Below are positions 12,803 through 26,600 of a stretch of 64,000 nt of DNA, piece by piece. The translations under genes and the position numbers were made by a program. The stretch is taken from the NCBI GenBank assembly GCA_026874595.1, contig CM049314.1:23261729-23325728 (forward strand), read 5' to 3'. Source of the stretch: Sipunculus nudus. Taxonomy: Eukaryota; Annelida; Sipuncula; Golfingiida; Sipunculidae. The notes under the pieces are model-generated. The model made no database searches. It worked only from the letters and a program-made list of their open reading frames with translations, and was not told the DNA's origin. The first letter of the stretch is position 1; each line of letters begins with the position of its first letter.

Positions 12803-13950
12803 CAGTAATATTTGTCTAGTTAATTGTCAGTCAAAATGTTTTTTATCTGTTTTTGTAGATAATATAATCAATATGGTAACTTGTATGTTTTATTAATAGG
12901 AGTTGTGTTAATATATTTTTAATGTGTCATCTATGCTTGTATATATTTGTAATTATTTGATTATAATTTGTAAATGATCATTTTGTATGTAACTGCAGAT
13001 AAGTCAGCATACGCATCAAGGAAGGATTTATTCATATATATTATAAGCTAATTTTTTTTTATTCATGAAGTTCAATAAAAAATGAATTAGTAGTACTCGT
13101 AGTTACGGACTTAGTTTGGTCTTTCCTTGTTGCAATTTACTGTTCAGTCTAAAGAATGTGCTATATCTTAGTTACATTTTGTCGCATACGATCCTATCTG
13201 TTGCCTGGCCTTAGTCAGGGAACGGATTTATATTGGGTTCCTAAATAATAATAAAAGTGTTATTAGGTTTGATGGCCAATCACTATCGAGGTGTTTTGTT
13301 ACGGTTAATTTTCCTCTTATTACAAAAAAATGGACCAGTTTTTTGCCTTGGATCCGTTCAATTTTTCAGGCCTGTCCGACGGACCTTTGATGTAAATGGC
13401 CCAAGCAAAGCATTTAAGGAAAATATTTATATTTCAAATAATTTTACACAAAATTTATGACTGGCAAATAAGGAGAGGAATCCCCCCCCCCCCGTCCTTA
13501 CGCCTATATTGGTGCTTAACAATTCTTAAAGGGAGGAGAGCTCACATTACATATTAGGTAGTGGTTACGCTACATCCGTCCTAACACATTTTACTTTGCA
13601 CATGTGTGGAAGAACAAGTTGCGGATATGTCACCTATGTCACCTTGTAGGCTGCTTTCTTATTCTGGGAGGGGAGAATGACTGGACTAGAAAGTTCGACT
13701 TACATAATCCCATGCATAATCTAAAGAAATACGACAACATTGTTTAATTGGATATAATTAATCGTTCGGAGTCACTAACTGCCTTGTGATTGTTTGACCA
13801 GACTAATGAGCATCCCTTGATTGACTTGGGCAAGTGTCAGAAGAGTGGAGGGAAGTTACAACCTAATATGGTGCCCAAAGTTCACTTCTTGAAAACCAGC
13901 CATAGGCCTATTTGAGATCTTGCACAAGCACGGAGTATGAATTAAAGGTT

Positions 13951-14013
13951 GGGGGGGGGGGGGGGGGTACTGGTAAGCGATGGTTTTGCGCTGGGGGGGG
14001 GGGGGGGGGGGGG
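13951..14013. repeat. Paired poly-G tracts
   Basis: G runs of 17 (13951-13967) and 21 (13993-14013) separated by 25 bp. Confidence 0.95.
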
Positions 14014-14848
14014 TCAGAAAGTCTACAAACGTAAGATTTAACCAACATGTATATTATTGATATAGATTTATAAAGCCATAACTTTTAATTTAAGCCTCCG
14101 ATCTCGGACGGGGGATGATTCGTATATCTTGCACCTAATCAGTTAAAATCAGTTATCATTTAATCTATTATTTCCGACCTTGGAAAATAATAAACAAGAC
14201 GACCAGAGGTCACGCGCTTGCCGGAAACACTCTGACCCAGACTGAAAGACAGATAACCTAACATGTAATAAAGAAGATTAAGAGGAAGAAAATGAGACTT
14301 TGTAAAGACTGGACCAATATTGACAAAGTTACGATGATAATAATAATCTGACGTGATTTCATGACTTTGACCTTGAACTTTGACCTATTTAAAAATACAT
14401 ATTCAGCTTCAAGAAATCGTTCCAATATACGATAGGTGAAAATTGCAAAGTGATTCCTGTTAAATTGTGGCCTACAGAATGCTATTATAACAGAGGCAAG
14501 AACCAGCAAAAAGGCAACATTTAGGACAACTTGCAAACAGACAGACATATTGACAAAGTGACACAAAGTTGAGACCAGTTGACCTGACTTAGTTATGTAG
14601 AAGACGAAGGTGAAAGAAATGAGCCAAAGTTTGTGAAGATAGGATCAGAATGGACAAAGTTATGAGGAAAATAACATTTTAAAGTGTTTTGAAGTGACCG
14701 AATACTGACAAAGCGGCACAAAGTAAAGAAAAAAAGACTTAACTATGTTATTAGGAAGAAAGAGGAAGAAAATAAGCTACAGTTTATGAAATTTAGGTTT
14801 AAAGTCTTAGAGGAATGGGCAAAAATGATATGTTGTAGTGTTTCATGT

Positions 14849-14866
14849 GCAGCGCCCCCTAGCGGC
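14849..14866 (-). promoter_or_regulatory. CTCF-consensus-like site 1
   Basis: The minus strand reads GCCGCTAGGGGGCGCTGC, matching the bilaterian CTCF core (CCGCNAGGGGGCGCT). Carried by the ~330-bp repeat. Binding is not shown. Confidence 0.5.
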
Positions 14867-15179
14867 TATTTTCCGAAACTGAAAAATCACTTTCGAGATA
14901 TTAGTATAGGACATAAGATGTATCAGTTTCAATAGGATTCCTGCAAAACTGTGGCCTGTAGAATGCTATATTTTAGACACAAGAACAAGCAAGAAGGCAA
15001 AAATGATGACACCTGACAGATTGACAGACATACTGTCAAAGTGACACAAAGCTGAGGCCAGATGACTTGATCAAGTTATGGAGAAGACTTATGGGAAGAA
15101 ATTAAGCTATAGTTTATATAATTCAGGTGTATAGTTTTGGAGATATTGTTAAAAAAATATACGTTGATGAAGTTTAAGT

Positions 15180-15197
15180 GCAGCGCCCCCTAGCGGC
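15180..15197 (-). promoter_or_regulatory. CTCF-consensus-like site 2
   Basis: Identical 18-mer to the site at 14849, same orientation, 331 bp away in the next repeat unit. Confidence 0.5.
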
Positions 15198-15660
15198 CAT
15201 ATCCCGAAAATGAAAAAACAGTTTTGAGATATTAGTGCAAGACATAAGATTCACCAATGTCAAAAGGATTCTTGCAAAACTGTGGCCTGTAGAATGCTAT
15301 ATGTAAGACAGAATCACCAGCAAGAAGGTGAAATTGAGGTCAACTGACAGACAGACAGACATACTGACAAAGTGACACAAAGTTGAGCAAAGATAACAAG
15401 ACCATGTTATGAAGAAGACACAGCGGAAGAAAATTTAAATGAACCTAAGTTTGTGAAGATATGACCAATAATTACAAAGTTATGATGAAAATAAAATTTC
15501 GACGTTTTTCGATGACCTTGACCTTTGACCTATGCCGACTAAAAACAATAGGCTACCAGGACTTTAGACTTTCGATCAACCCTGAATGTTTCAGATCGAT
15601 TGCTCCAAAATTATGGCCAGGAGAGTACTGACAAACAAACAAACATCGTGACAAACAGAC

Positions 15661-17274
15661 ATACGCAACTGACCAACATGCTTGCCGAAATCGAAGATTT
15701 CCGGCAAGCAAAAAACGCATTTGTATGAAATATGAACTCTCGAAAGGTACACATCACCATAAGACAGTGTAGCACCCTGACACGTGCTGTCTGTGCAATT
15801 TTCGTGCATCGAGCATAATTGTGCTGGAGCGTGGCGCCACACTGTGTCTGCATACTAAACTAAGTGGCGTCTTTCCCGGAGCGCCACCTTGTGAAATTTT
15901 AAACACAAGGGTCAAGGTCGCAGCTGGTCTCTCTTACTTCGTCTCGTGTAACTGAGCAGATCCATAAACATCAGACCTGACTCACCGATGAAAACTATCG
16001 GTGTAAATTATATTAATGTTTACAGACATGGTTGATTTCAGAGGTGAGTTAATGTTTACGGAAGCTGTATTTTAGAAAGATGAACACATTTCCTGAATAC
16101 AGAGAGTTGGTTTATGGTCATGTCATCATCAAGCCGAAACCATTTCCAAACCTTTAATTCGCTGTCAGTGTCGCCGCATCACTCTCACTATCAACTCCTA
16201 TGATTAATTGTAATGTATCTGTATGTAAGGCACTATGTCAGTGCATATCAATATCTGTATGGTACATGACATATCTAGATCCATCCTCCCGGGATGACGG
16301 CAGGATAGGTAGGTCGTTATACATTAACATGTCCATGGCCAGCTCACTTTGACAGGAGGGGGCGTGTCATCAAATTTGACAACTATTTGAGGTACAGTAA
16401 ATTATATATTAGACATATTTTTATGTGTATGTTCAGTTTATAGAATACAGTTATGTAGAATTTTCATATATATGTTTATATAGAAAATTGTTTGTTATGT
16501 GAGGAAAGAAGTATTTAATTCTTAATATATTTTAAATGAATTATATGTGATAATTTTAATGTAATTTAAATTAATTTAATATATCAATTTTCCAGCCCAA
16601 TTTCTACAGGCTTTTGGTAAGGGGCTCTGCTAATTTCCTCTATTTATGTAAACATGAATCAGAACTAATGTTAGTATATTAATAACTGATCTGAAGACAT
16701 AAAAGTGAAAAATCTAAAAAAAGATTAAAATAAACTTATGATGATTCAGTTGAATAATGTATAATTTGTTTTAGGTTATTGTATGCAGATATGTTTTTGA
16801 ATATAAGTGATATTCTTCAAAAACTCTCCTGCAGTTCTCCAGCTTTCTACTGTTTTCTGATTTTCAGAAAAGCCCAGCTGCTGTCCCTGTTTGTTTGACC
16901 AAAGATATTTATAGATTTTTTCTTGTAAACAGTCTTGTAACATTAATGGGACTGATTTTCTCATCAGAGCAAAATGAGGCTTTTCATTGCCCCCTGAACT
17001 ATGTTACAGTCCTCTTCCAAAGGACATGTTTTCTCCAATTTTTTTTAGTTAGTTTCTTGTCTGTCAGCAGGAAAGCACACAAACAGATAAACATTGTTTA
17101 TACTGTCACTAAACATGTTGAGGATCAGACTAATTGGTACATGTTCGAGGGAATCATTAGATATTGTTGATGATTAGTATGAATATGCAGATCCAAAAGG
17201 ATTATTATACCTTACCAGTTGGCAGATGTGTGTGTTATACTGAGTGTCATTCCATATGTTTTTTTTTCTTGTAG
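15661..17274. other. Upstream region of TBC1D24, 5' exons and promoter probably here or further left
   Basis: At least one non-coding exon must precede the acceptor at 17273-17274, but I cannot place it. A CTCF-like word (CACAAGGTGGCGCT, minus strand) lies near 15880. Confidence 0.4.
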
Positions 17275-17620
17275 AAAGGTGAAAAATAAGGGTGATTTGT
17301 AACTGGTAACAACAAATAGAAAAAAAGGATCCCGGTGCCTGCAGCAATGTCATCCTCTCCGTTTACCAACCTGGTTGACAAGAGACAGATACCATCAGCC
17401 TCCAAGGCATCAAAACAGAATTATGCAGGTGCAGCAGAAATTGAAGCAAATCTGAAATCAACCAATCATAAACAACTGAAAACTTTGCTGCGGAACCACC
17501 ACTGGCCAGTAGACCATGCAACCAGGGGTGTGCTGTGGCACAGTCTGGGTCAGATCCTCCAAGCTAATCAACATGTCAGTATTTACCAAGAAATGCTGAC
17601 AGAGATTCGTAGTCAAAGTG
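17275..17620 (+). CDS. TBC1D24: TBC1D24 first coding exon (5' UTR 17275-17346, coding 17347-17620)
   Basis: A pyrimidine-rich acceptor (TTTTTTTTCTTGTAG) ends at 17274. It is followed by 72 nt of stop-containing leader, so at least one further 5' non-coding exon should lie upstream. Coding residues are 1-91, ending at donor G|GTGAGT in phase 1. The segment LKTLLRNHHW aligns with LKQLARQGYW of human TBC1D24, the start of the TBC fold. Confidence 0.85.
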
Positions 17621-20600
17621 GTGAGTGCATCACACATTTATCTATCCGCTTCAGTTATTTTCAGTTTTATTTAACAGAAGCAGTCAAAAATACAAAGAGT
17701 TTATTCGGAGTTCATGTAAAATAAATTATTTCTTTTTATTCCTTTGTTTTATTATTATTAATTCCACGAACTTCGGATTACTGGTCATATAATTCACAGT
17801 TATACTGGTACTTCCCATTATTTCCCATGAATCCCCAGGAAATCTGGCCACCCTGGGAAATATGCATATTTTTAAGGAAATTAACTACTTGCAGTTCCTA
17901 TTGGAAAACACCTTTGGAAAATAATGCCATTATCAGTGGATGTATTATCTTTAAGATTTATACTTTTTGCATTTTTTTTTAACCCTTTCACCATTGGTTA
18001 TGTTTTTAGCTCAGTTGACTGTAAGTTAACTGAGGTATAGGAATGGCACTTTATCCATCGTCCGGCTGGGTGTCTGGCCATCCGGTCACCCGTTAGTAGG
18101 GCACAAATCGTAACTGCTGGTCCTAGAAACTTCTATGTGAATATCAAGGGAGGTCAATAAAAAATCACCTTGGAAACCTGAAATTAGGTCAGTGTGACCT
18201 ATATCCTCCTAGCTAAGGAGTTTGTAAGTACCCCCCCTTAATAATTAAAAATTTGATACAAAACCTCCATAATTTTGATAATTTATGCATGGATTGTCAT
18301 AAATCTTGCCTTGAATATCAATTGACCATTACTAGTTATGTCAGTTACAGAAAACTGATGGTGCTACCTATATTTTTGCTGGTTTTTAGCAATTTTTTTT
18401 CTAATTTGAGATCATCAAAAGACAGCAATCATGTCAGTTTTTCAGCTGTGGTTTCACCTGGAGCCCTGAAACCTGTTATGTTTATTGATCATGACTAGTT
18501 ATTTCAGTTCAAGAAGACCCATATTTTTTCTCATCATATTACAGGAATCATGTCCGTTTTCAGTTGTGATTTGATCTAGTGTTCCAAAACCGGATGTATT
18601 TATTGACCATGATAAGTTTCTTCAGTTTCTGAATACTGGTGGTGCCACCTGTATTTATTTCTATTTTATGCCCTCTTTGCCTTTATCTTGGCACCGCCAA
18701 TTTACATTGATACTATCAGATTCTCAACTGTGGTTTCATATGGTGTCCAAAAATACCTTGTCTGTTTATTTTGTCTCCAACTCTCAAGTTAGGCTTGATC
18801 ATTGTTCTTGAAATCAGGTATTACCTGCTTAAGACTCGTGGTGTACTTACATTTTTTTCAAATTTTTATGCATCTTTTTCTATGTTTGAGACTGTAAAAT
18901 TACAACAATCGTATTTATTATGCAGCCATGTGAAATCCATCTGAGATAGTGTATGCGTTGGCCCTATATCAGTCATCTCCCTGTATGTTCATCTGTCTGT
19001 CTTACCATCTGGCCAGCCATGAGCAGGCCACATTGTAACTGCTGGTTTGCTAAAAATACTTCAGCTAGCTGTTGGATTGCCATATGACATAAATTGCAAT
19101 GTTGGAGTTCAAGATGGAATAACAAATGGGTGTAGCTGCTTTCTAAAATTGATACAATATTTACAAGACTGTGCTCCCCCTAGTATCCTAAGGGTTCAGT
19201 TTGAAGATATCAACATTGGTGCAGACACACAAAATAGTATAGTCACTTTTACACACAAGGAATATCAAAACAATGGAAACCAATATTTGCTATAAAACAC
19301 ACCATCAATACAGGAAAGAAACACATTATTATTTGTCGTTCACAATTTCCTTTGAAAATCACTGCAGCAAAAACCATTTGGAAAGCACAGGGAAGCTCTC
19401 TTGATCATGTCTTGGTAGACATGATGTCTACCAGGAAACTTATGCATGGACATTATGTTGCCCTCTGCAGGGCCATTAAAAATGGACGGTTTATTCATAA
19501 TAAATTTGAATGAAGACAAAATAGCTACAGATCCAAAAGTCAGGTATAAAATGGTCCGATTACATACTGATTGCCAGCTTAAATTAAATTTCATTCTGCC
19601 ATCATTAATTCATACAGATATGTTGAAAACATGTTCAATAACACACATTCATTGAACCTTCATTTGAAAGATGTTCCATAAGACTGTCACATTTTACATG
19701 CACATATAATTTCTTTAGCTGAAACATGTCTCTGTTCATCTGATTCTGATTATGTGTTACAGATACCTAATTTCAAAGTGATAAGAAATGATCAGCCAAT
19801 ACCTCCTGGCAGGGCTTGAAGAATCAGGCCGTCCGACGTCCAAGCTGGGCTATAAATCTGGGGGGCGACGGTATTCACTCATGGCAACATCCGCGCGGGC
19901 GAGTCATGAAACGCTGCATGTCCGTTAAGAGAACTATAAGTGTCCACCAGTCTCATTTACTGACAATGTGAAGTACTGATATGAAACCACTATTGGCCGT
20001 AAAACAAAACATAGCTGTAAATTTTTAAGGGTTCCTGGACCATGTTAGACTAAAATTGATGTCAGCCTGGTTCTCTCGTCGGCTCTTTCGTCTTATACCG
20101 GACGTCCTAGGTCGATTTCAAATGATACCCGAGGACAGCCGAATGTGCTGTGGTTGTCTTTGGCACCGTCTGTCGGTTAAATATAGTATTAATTCCGAGC
20201 ACGTTTAAATAGCGAAGGGTCTGTGTTAATTTATGGAGCTACATTTTTATTTAAAGGATACAAAATATAAATCTTAAAAAGGTTCGTTATATTCAAAATA
20301 TCATTCTCTTTTCACAGTTTTACGTCGTTCAAATGTAAAATAAGGATTTTAATTTCAAAGTTTAAACTAATTTAAAAACACGCTGTCCACAAATTACAGA
20401 TCGCAATACTCCGAGAATTCTCTTGTCTTTCTGTAATTTTAACACAATTCCTTTGCCTTCATGATCATGTGGCTTGCGATTATCATCGTCTTGTCAGCGT
20501 CTTGTTGTGGATCTCAGGAATATATTCCGCAAACAATGGACCATTCAAATTTAAGAGGTAAGGTCAGAATCAGACTGACCTATTTAGGTGTTTTACTAAG

Positions 20601-23600
20601 CCAGCAAAATGTAGCAAAACTTCGCCGTGCCCCGGTGTGACAGACTTTGTCACTGACGGCGTCAGTGAAACTGAAAGTGCCACTGGCACTGGTGTTCCCG
20701 CCGAAATAATCCAGTCAAAATTATCAAAACACAGCTTTCCTTACAACTAGTCTGTGTAATAAATTATGTCTGTTTTAACCTTAATTTATTATATTAATAC
20801 ATGTGCTAAATATATATATATAAACTTTTCATTTTGTGTGACACCTTACTTAAAACCAAGAAAAGACTTTATGCACTGATAAATGTGGACAAAAACTTTA
20901 CGGGGGCAACCAATTTATACAGGGGGACCACCAGTTTTTGAGAGTGTCCTGTCCTCGAGACCAGTAGATTTTACAAAATTCTTCGAGCCCTGCTCTAGGT
21001 CTGACACATAAAATGAGGAGACCTCATTGACTAGCATTTTATGTCCATGAAAAAAATCTACTCATTTGTCCAGCCTGTTCATTTGTCATCAAATAAGATT
21101 GATGCATCAGTCTTGATAATAGATACTATATTATCAAGTCTGCAAATAATAACAATTTACAGGTCACCATAATCAACAGTCTCAGAATTTATATCAAGAA
21201 TTAATCAACTGATGACATATATTGACACAAAGACCACTGATAGTCAATGGAGACTTCATTATTGATGTCAGTGACCAGTCAGTCTCATACACAAACTATC
21301 AAACTGTTCCACTGTCATCAGGTTGTGAAAGACATGACTAATGATCACGGAAGTACAGTCAATTTGATGTTTTCTAGTATCCCAGATATATTAAGTTCAA
21401 CAATAGAAACAACATGGGCATACCATAAATGCCTATTTACAGTTGTACCCGAATCCGTTGGGGTCTATGCTTCCTTTCATTCTTATTAGCATAAAACAAC
21501 ACCTCATATTTTCAGCAAACCACTATACATATTTTCATTTTGATAAATTCTAATCACCAATAAGCATAAAAATATGAAATACATATTTGACTCACAAATC
21601 TTGAAGTCCGAACTGATAACATTTTGAAAAAGCTACGGTAATAAAAATATCCTTCTATACCAATTCAGCTGAGCGTCAAGACCCATGGGTTTCTAGTTTA
21701 TAGGGTGTATCAATGTATTGAAGAAACAATGCATTGAAAAGTTTGCTGATGGACCAGTCCACTTGCATAAAAACATATTTGGCAGTGACAAACAGAGGGG
21801 AAGCTATATTATCTTTTCATTGGTGCAATTTATTGCTTTAATTTTTCAAAAAGTCTGAAACATACTACTTAAGTAAGAATTAAATCGGTAATTGAATCTA
21901 AGGAAAAAGATTAACAATTGAATCAGTTCTTATGACCTTACAGTTCACAGGCCAAGCCTTTTTCCTTCAGATCTTCCATCGTTGGTGGACTCCAGCCACA
22001 TGCATCATTACCTCCTGAACAATGAGGGTAAAGCGGCAGCAAGACGAATTATGCAGGTTATCAGCAACACAAAACCAGACATCACGTTCAGTCCCCTCAT
22101 CTTCCCGCTGACCTGTGCCCTGTTACATTACATCGACGAGGAGTCCTGCTATAACTGTCTGTATGCCATGCTAACAACAAATAGTCAGGACTACATCACA
22201 CAGACCAGAAAGTCGTACGAAGTTGGCAAATACGTGTTGAAGGATTTAACTAGAAAATATGCAGTAAGTATCTCACAGATCACAAACTCTGGCAGTGAAG
22301 TTGGCTTTCTTATTAGCTTATGATAGATATGCTCTGAAACAAGTATGAATGATTCATTTAAAATAAGCCAGTGTGGTAGGTTTGAGGAGTATTGGGTTTC
22401 AGAGAGCTAAACCAAGATGGACAGAGTATCTTATTTACCATGAATGAATCATCAAAATCATTGTGCATGCACAGGATCCAGTTAAGAACTGGTGAAAAGT
22501 TACATTAGTGCCTACTTGAGCAGAAAAAGGAGAGACCACATAAACTTTCAATTTCACTGTAACTGTATGTGTAATTTTATGTTAAAGAGTATTTAAAAAA
22601 ACAGCTGTTTTTATAGATTGTTCATTGATTTTAAATAGAGTATTTCTTTAATGATTTCATTCATTTCCACCTGCAAGTCCATTCATAGTTTTATTGCTGA
22701 TGAGTCATGTGACAATGATTTTTAGCTCAGCTGACTTTCAGTCATGCTGGGCTATAGCGATGGGTCTTTGTCCGGCGTCCTTCCGTCTGTCCGTCCCGCC
22801 GGCCGGACGGCCGGCAGTCCGTCTGTTAGCAGGGCACAAATCGAAACCGTAGGGGCTAGGGCCATGAACCCTATGCAGTCTTAGAGGTTCTAAAAAGATC
22901 TCCTTGCAAACCTGAAATTAGGTCACTGCGACCTATATTCTTGAAGTTATGGGGTGTGTTTGCTACCCCCAGAAATAATTCTTTGAGCCGAAATTTTCAT
23001 CCCAAACCATCCATCGTTCACATACAGCTCACCTACCAACAGGGGAAGAACCATAATTATTTTGAGGTCACAAGGTCAAAGGTCAAGGTCACAGAACCAA
23101 CTTCTTTGAAAAGCCTCAGGATGCATTTTAAGCCAAACCTTTCATCCAAATTCTTTGATCTTTCACATATAGCTCACCTACTAAGTGGGAGAAGAATCCT
23201 ATAGATGTTGAGGTCACAAGGTCAAAGGTCAGGGTCACAGGATCCACTTCTTTGAAAAGGTTGCGGACACATTTCAAGCTAGACCTTTCATTCCAAACCT
23301 TTCAGCACTGATATCGCTTCTCTGCCAACAGGGGAAAAGACCTGTTGATTTTGAGGTATAAGATCAAGTTCACAGCACCCTCTTCTTGCGTGGAGTCATT
23401 TTCAGGCAAACTTTTCAATCTATACTTTCCATCTGTCATATATGGCTTACCTACCAATAGGAGAAGAAGCCTATTGATGTTGAGTTCAAAAGGTCAAAGG
23501 TCAAGGTCACAATATTGTTCTTAATGCTTGTGAACATATTTCAAGTGAAACTGTTCAACCCAAACCTTCAGTCTTTCACATATGCCACATCTATGCATCA

Positions 23601-26600
23601 CTGAATTTGATTCAAACTTCATATTTATGGGTCTTTTTGCATGAAGAAATAACTAATTGATTTTGAGGTCAGCTGGTCAGGAGGTTAAAGGTTGCAGGTC
23701 TAAGTTATTCACTCATTGGTTGCCAAGTAATTACACCAGGCCAGATGTAAGTGGTTAGTAGTTACCCATCATTTAGAAAGAATCCAGTTGATATGTTGGC
23801 AAAAGGCCAAGGTCATAGGTCAAGGATGTTCACAATAACTTATTTTGTAGACCATCTCTATTTTTCTTGTTTTCTTGTATATATAACCATATGGCACTCA
23901 CAACTGGTACATCTCACTATGTGCCCATAATTGTCAGTGACACTTGTGATATATGACTCCCTTTTGTATCAGCTCATGGAGTGATAAGGATTTATCCTTA
24001 GTGCATAACAAAAACACTGTTGCCGGGATGCTTTGGCCAGGCATTAAGACTATGAGAGTTAAGTGTTAAGTTTAGCTACTGATTTATTAAATGATGGGAA
24101 CATTTTGCAGTTTATATCATGGAATCATAGCAATAAACTTAGTTTTCTAGATATCTGAATATTATTATACAAATCATCAGATATACCAGCAAGTGTTTGT
24201 TCTGATAATATGTGGGTCTGTACCTGGATTTAGGATGGCTTTATTTGATTACAAGACTCTTAGTGATGCTTTCTGCATTTCTTTTCTTTTAGGTTTTGCA
24301 GTTTACCTACCCTGCTGACCCCATTGAATAGCAAGCTGATAATTAAAACAAATTGGACTTGCACTTTTTACATTTGCATGTTCATAAATCTGATATGAGA
24401 GCTCTCCAACCTGATCATGCCTTTTGAATTGTTTTGGACATTCATAACTGTTACATTCTTTGAAGCAATTGCTACAAGTTTAGTGTCTTATTGGAGGATG
24501 TGTGACTTGTCAGAAAACCATTATGTCTGCCAGGTAGCCATTTTAGAAATCCTTTTGCCAGGACAGTTTCTGTGATTTTTTTATGATGTTTGGTCCCTTT
24601 TAGAGGATGTTTGTTGTTCAATTTACGACCTGTCAGAAATCCAATATGGCCACCAGGACGCCATCTTTAAATTCCTTTAGAACATATTATCTCAAGAACT
24701 ATTAAAGTGAATGCAGTGGGATGTATATTAATGTAATCTTGCATTGGGTCAAAGATTTCTTAATAAATATGACCATCATTTATGAAAGCTCAGTACAGTT
24801 GGCTTGTATTGAATAAAAATTAATATGGAAGCACCCGTTTCACAATAATTCTTGCATGGATTTCCTTGATCTTTTGCTATATTTTGATCTTATATGTGGC
24901 CTGTGTGGTATTCCTTTTGAGACTGACAGGTATCGAGCAAGCTGTGGGATTAGTTCCTGATAGCTCACGTCCATACATTTTGCCTCAGACCATCATTCAC
25001 TATGTTTTAACCAGACATATATGATAAGAATTTATTGCAATGTAGAAAGTTTAAACAAAATTGGCATATAGGTTCTGCAACAATTTTACTAGAAGTTGTG
25101 AATTGCAGCCCATGATGTCGCAGGTCATGCTTGGCAGCTGAGCGTCATGACCCATGGGTCACTTGTTTGACATATGCAAATGAGCAATTCACATGAATAA
25201 TTGATGGCATATCATTACTGCTTGTAAATCCAATGCATTATTGTGTCATTCATTAACATAAAAATACAGTAAATCACTGTGAAGTACCCTTAGTTCAACA
25301 AGTCACAGAAAGATGGAGCTGTTCCATCTCGTTTACTGTCTCAGACCAGATGTCATTTAGGTTTAACCAGAAGCAAGTTGCTGCCATCTAGGAGCAGATT
25401 TCTAAACTAATGGCACTTGCAGCATCATGGGGATGGCCATTCAGCAAAATTTTAGTACCATCTTTTAAGAAAGGTATTTTTGGGAGAATTCAGCAGTGAT
25501 AAAAGAAGAACTTCATTGTCTAAATAAACCCATCACAGACAAAAAAAAGTGGTGTGTTTGACATACATTTTGCCATGATATGTCTTGTTAGATTCATAGA
25601 TTCCTTTCAACTGTATTATAGCAAAAATAATCTAAATTCCTGTTCAGTTTGCTTACCCAGGCAGTGAAGATTACATTTTTTCAAAATAATTTTTGTCAGG
25701 GCCATTATTTTCAGGGCCATTCATAATCATATCAGGTCAACATCCAGATATAACCTGTGTTTTACCCAGGTAAAACCGTGGCTGTGTTAAAAATAGAATT
25801 TGCTCAAATTTTAGTTTTACCCAGGATTCCTTGGTTTCACCCCTAATTTCCATGAATTGATTAGAGTGATGTGCTCAGCTGCTGAACCAAACATAAGTGA
25901 AGGTGTGAGTGGTAAATGGCCTCTTTTTAGACAGGGGATGATGTGGTAAGAGCCATCTTGTTTGGCTAATAATATTCACAAAAAGTGGGTATAACTTTTG
26001 CTGACCATTCAGAAAGAAACTAAGCTTTGGTTATACTAGATAAAAGCAATTAACATTGGAAAAAGCTTGGGGAAAAACTGTGCAAAACCCTGGGTAAAAC
26101 ATGGGTAAAGTGGGTAAAATACTTTTAACCCAGGTTTTACCCACTTGGTTTGGTAAAATAGGTTTTACCTGGAACATTCTCAGGATGACCACACGTTTTT
26201 ATTACCGACCCTCTTTGGTAGACAATCCACTATTCATACAATCCACTATTCATATTTGTTCAACTTCACCCAACACTTAAAATCTCCCTAAAATGGACAC
26301 CTAATGGGCAGAATTTCTGGTATCCCTGCAAATATGTTGCAGTGTATATTAGTGGTACAAATTGGTTATAAAATCAAATTTGATGACTGAAAGATAGAAA
26401 ATGACCTATGATCGATTATTAATCAGTTATTTTATGCACCGTCTGTGTTACCATTAGACATGTTGGATTCAATTACACCTAAAATATTGACCGAGTAGAT
26501 TCAGTCTAACTTGTACATCACGCTGAAATATCAAGGTAATGGCCGGGTTGTTGAAACTTATTCATAGCACAAAGTTAGGTTTTAATGCTTTTCACTGTAT

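Larger units (their letters stand above)
14270..15660. repeat. Diverged ~330-bp tandem repeat
   Basis: Blocks GACAAAGTGACACAAAG, AACTGTGGCCTGTAGAATGC and GTGCAGCGCCCCCTAGCGG recur. The last is at 14847 and 15178 (331 bp apart). The GACAGACATAC block recurs at about 15024 and 15355 (331 bp), with an older unit at about 14541. Earlier units (14270-14700) are more decayed. Confidence 0.8.
18003..21699 (+). mobile_element. Helentron-like element copy 1, with coding fossil, in TBC1D24 intron 1
   Basis: The 5' end is TTTTTAGCTCAGTTGACT followed by a hairpin (CTCAGTTGACT / AGTTAACTGAG). The 3' end is CAGCTGAGCGTCAAGACC, then CATGGGT and a T-rich stop at about 21699. The same ends bound the elements at 22.7 and 39.2 kb. 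This copy is longer because it keeps the 3' part of the helicase-endonuclease coding sequence and because another transposon (19810-20992) landed inside it. Confidence 0.65.

Noticed and set aside
17335-17346. Upstream in-frame GTG as TBC1D24 start
   Set aside because: Animal genes start at ATG. The ATG at 17347 gives a length matching the family.
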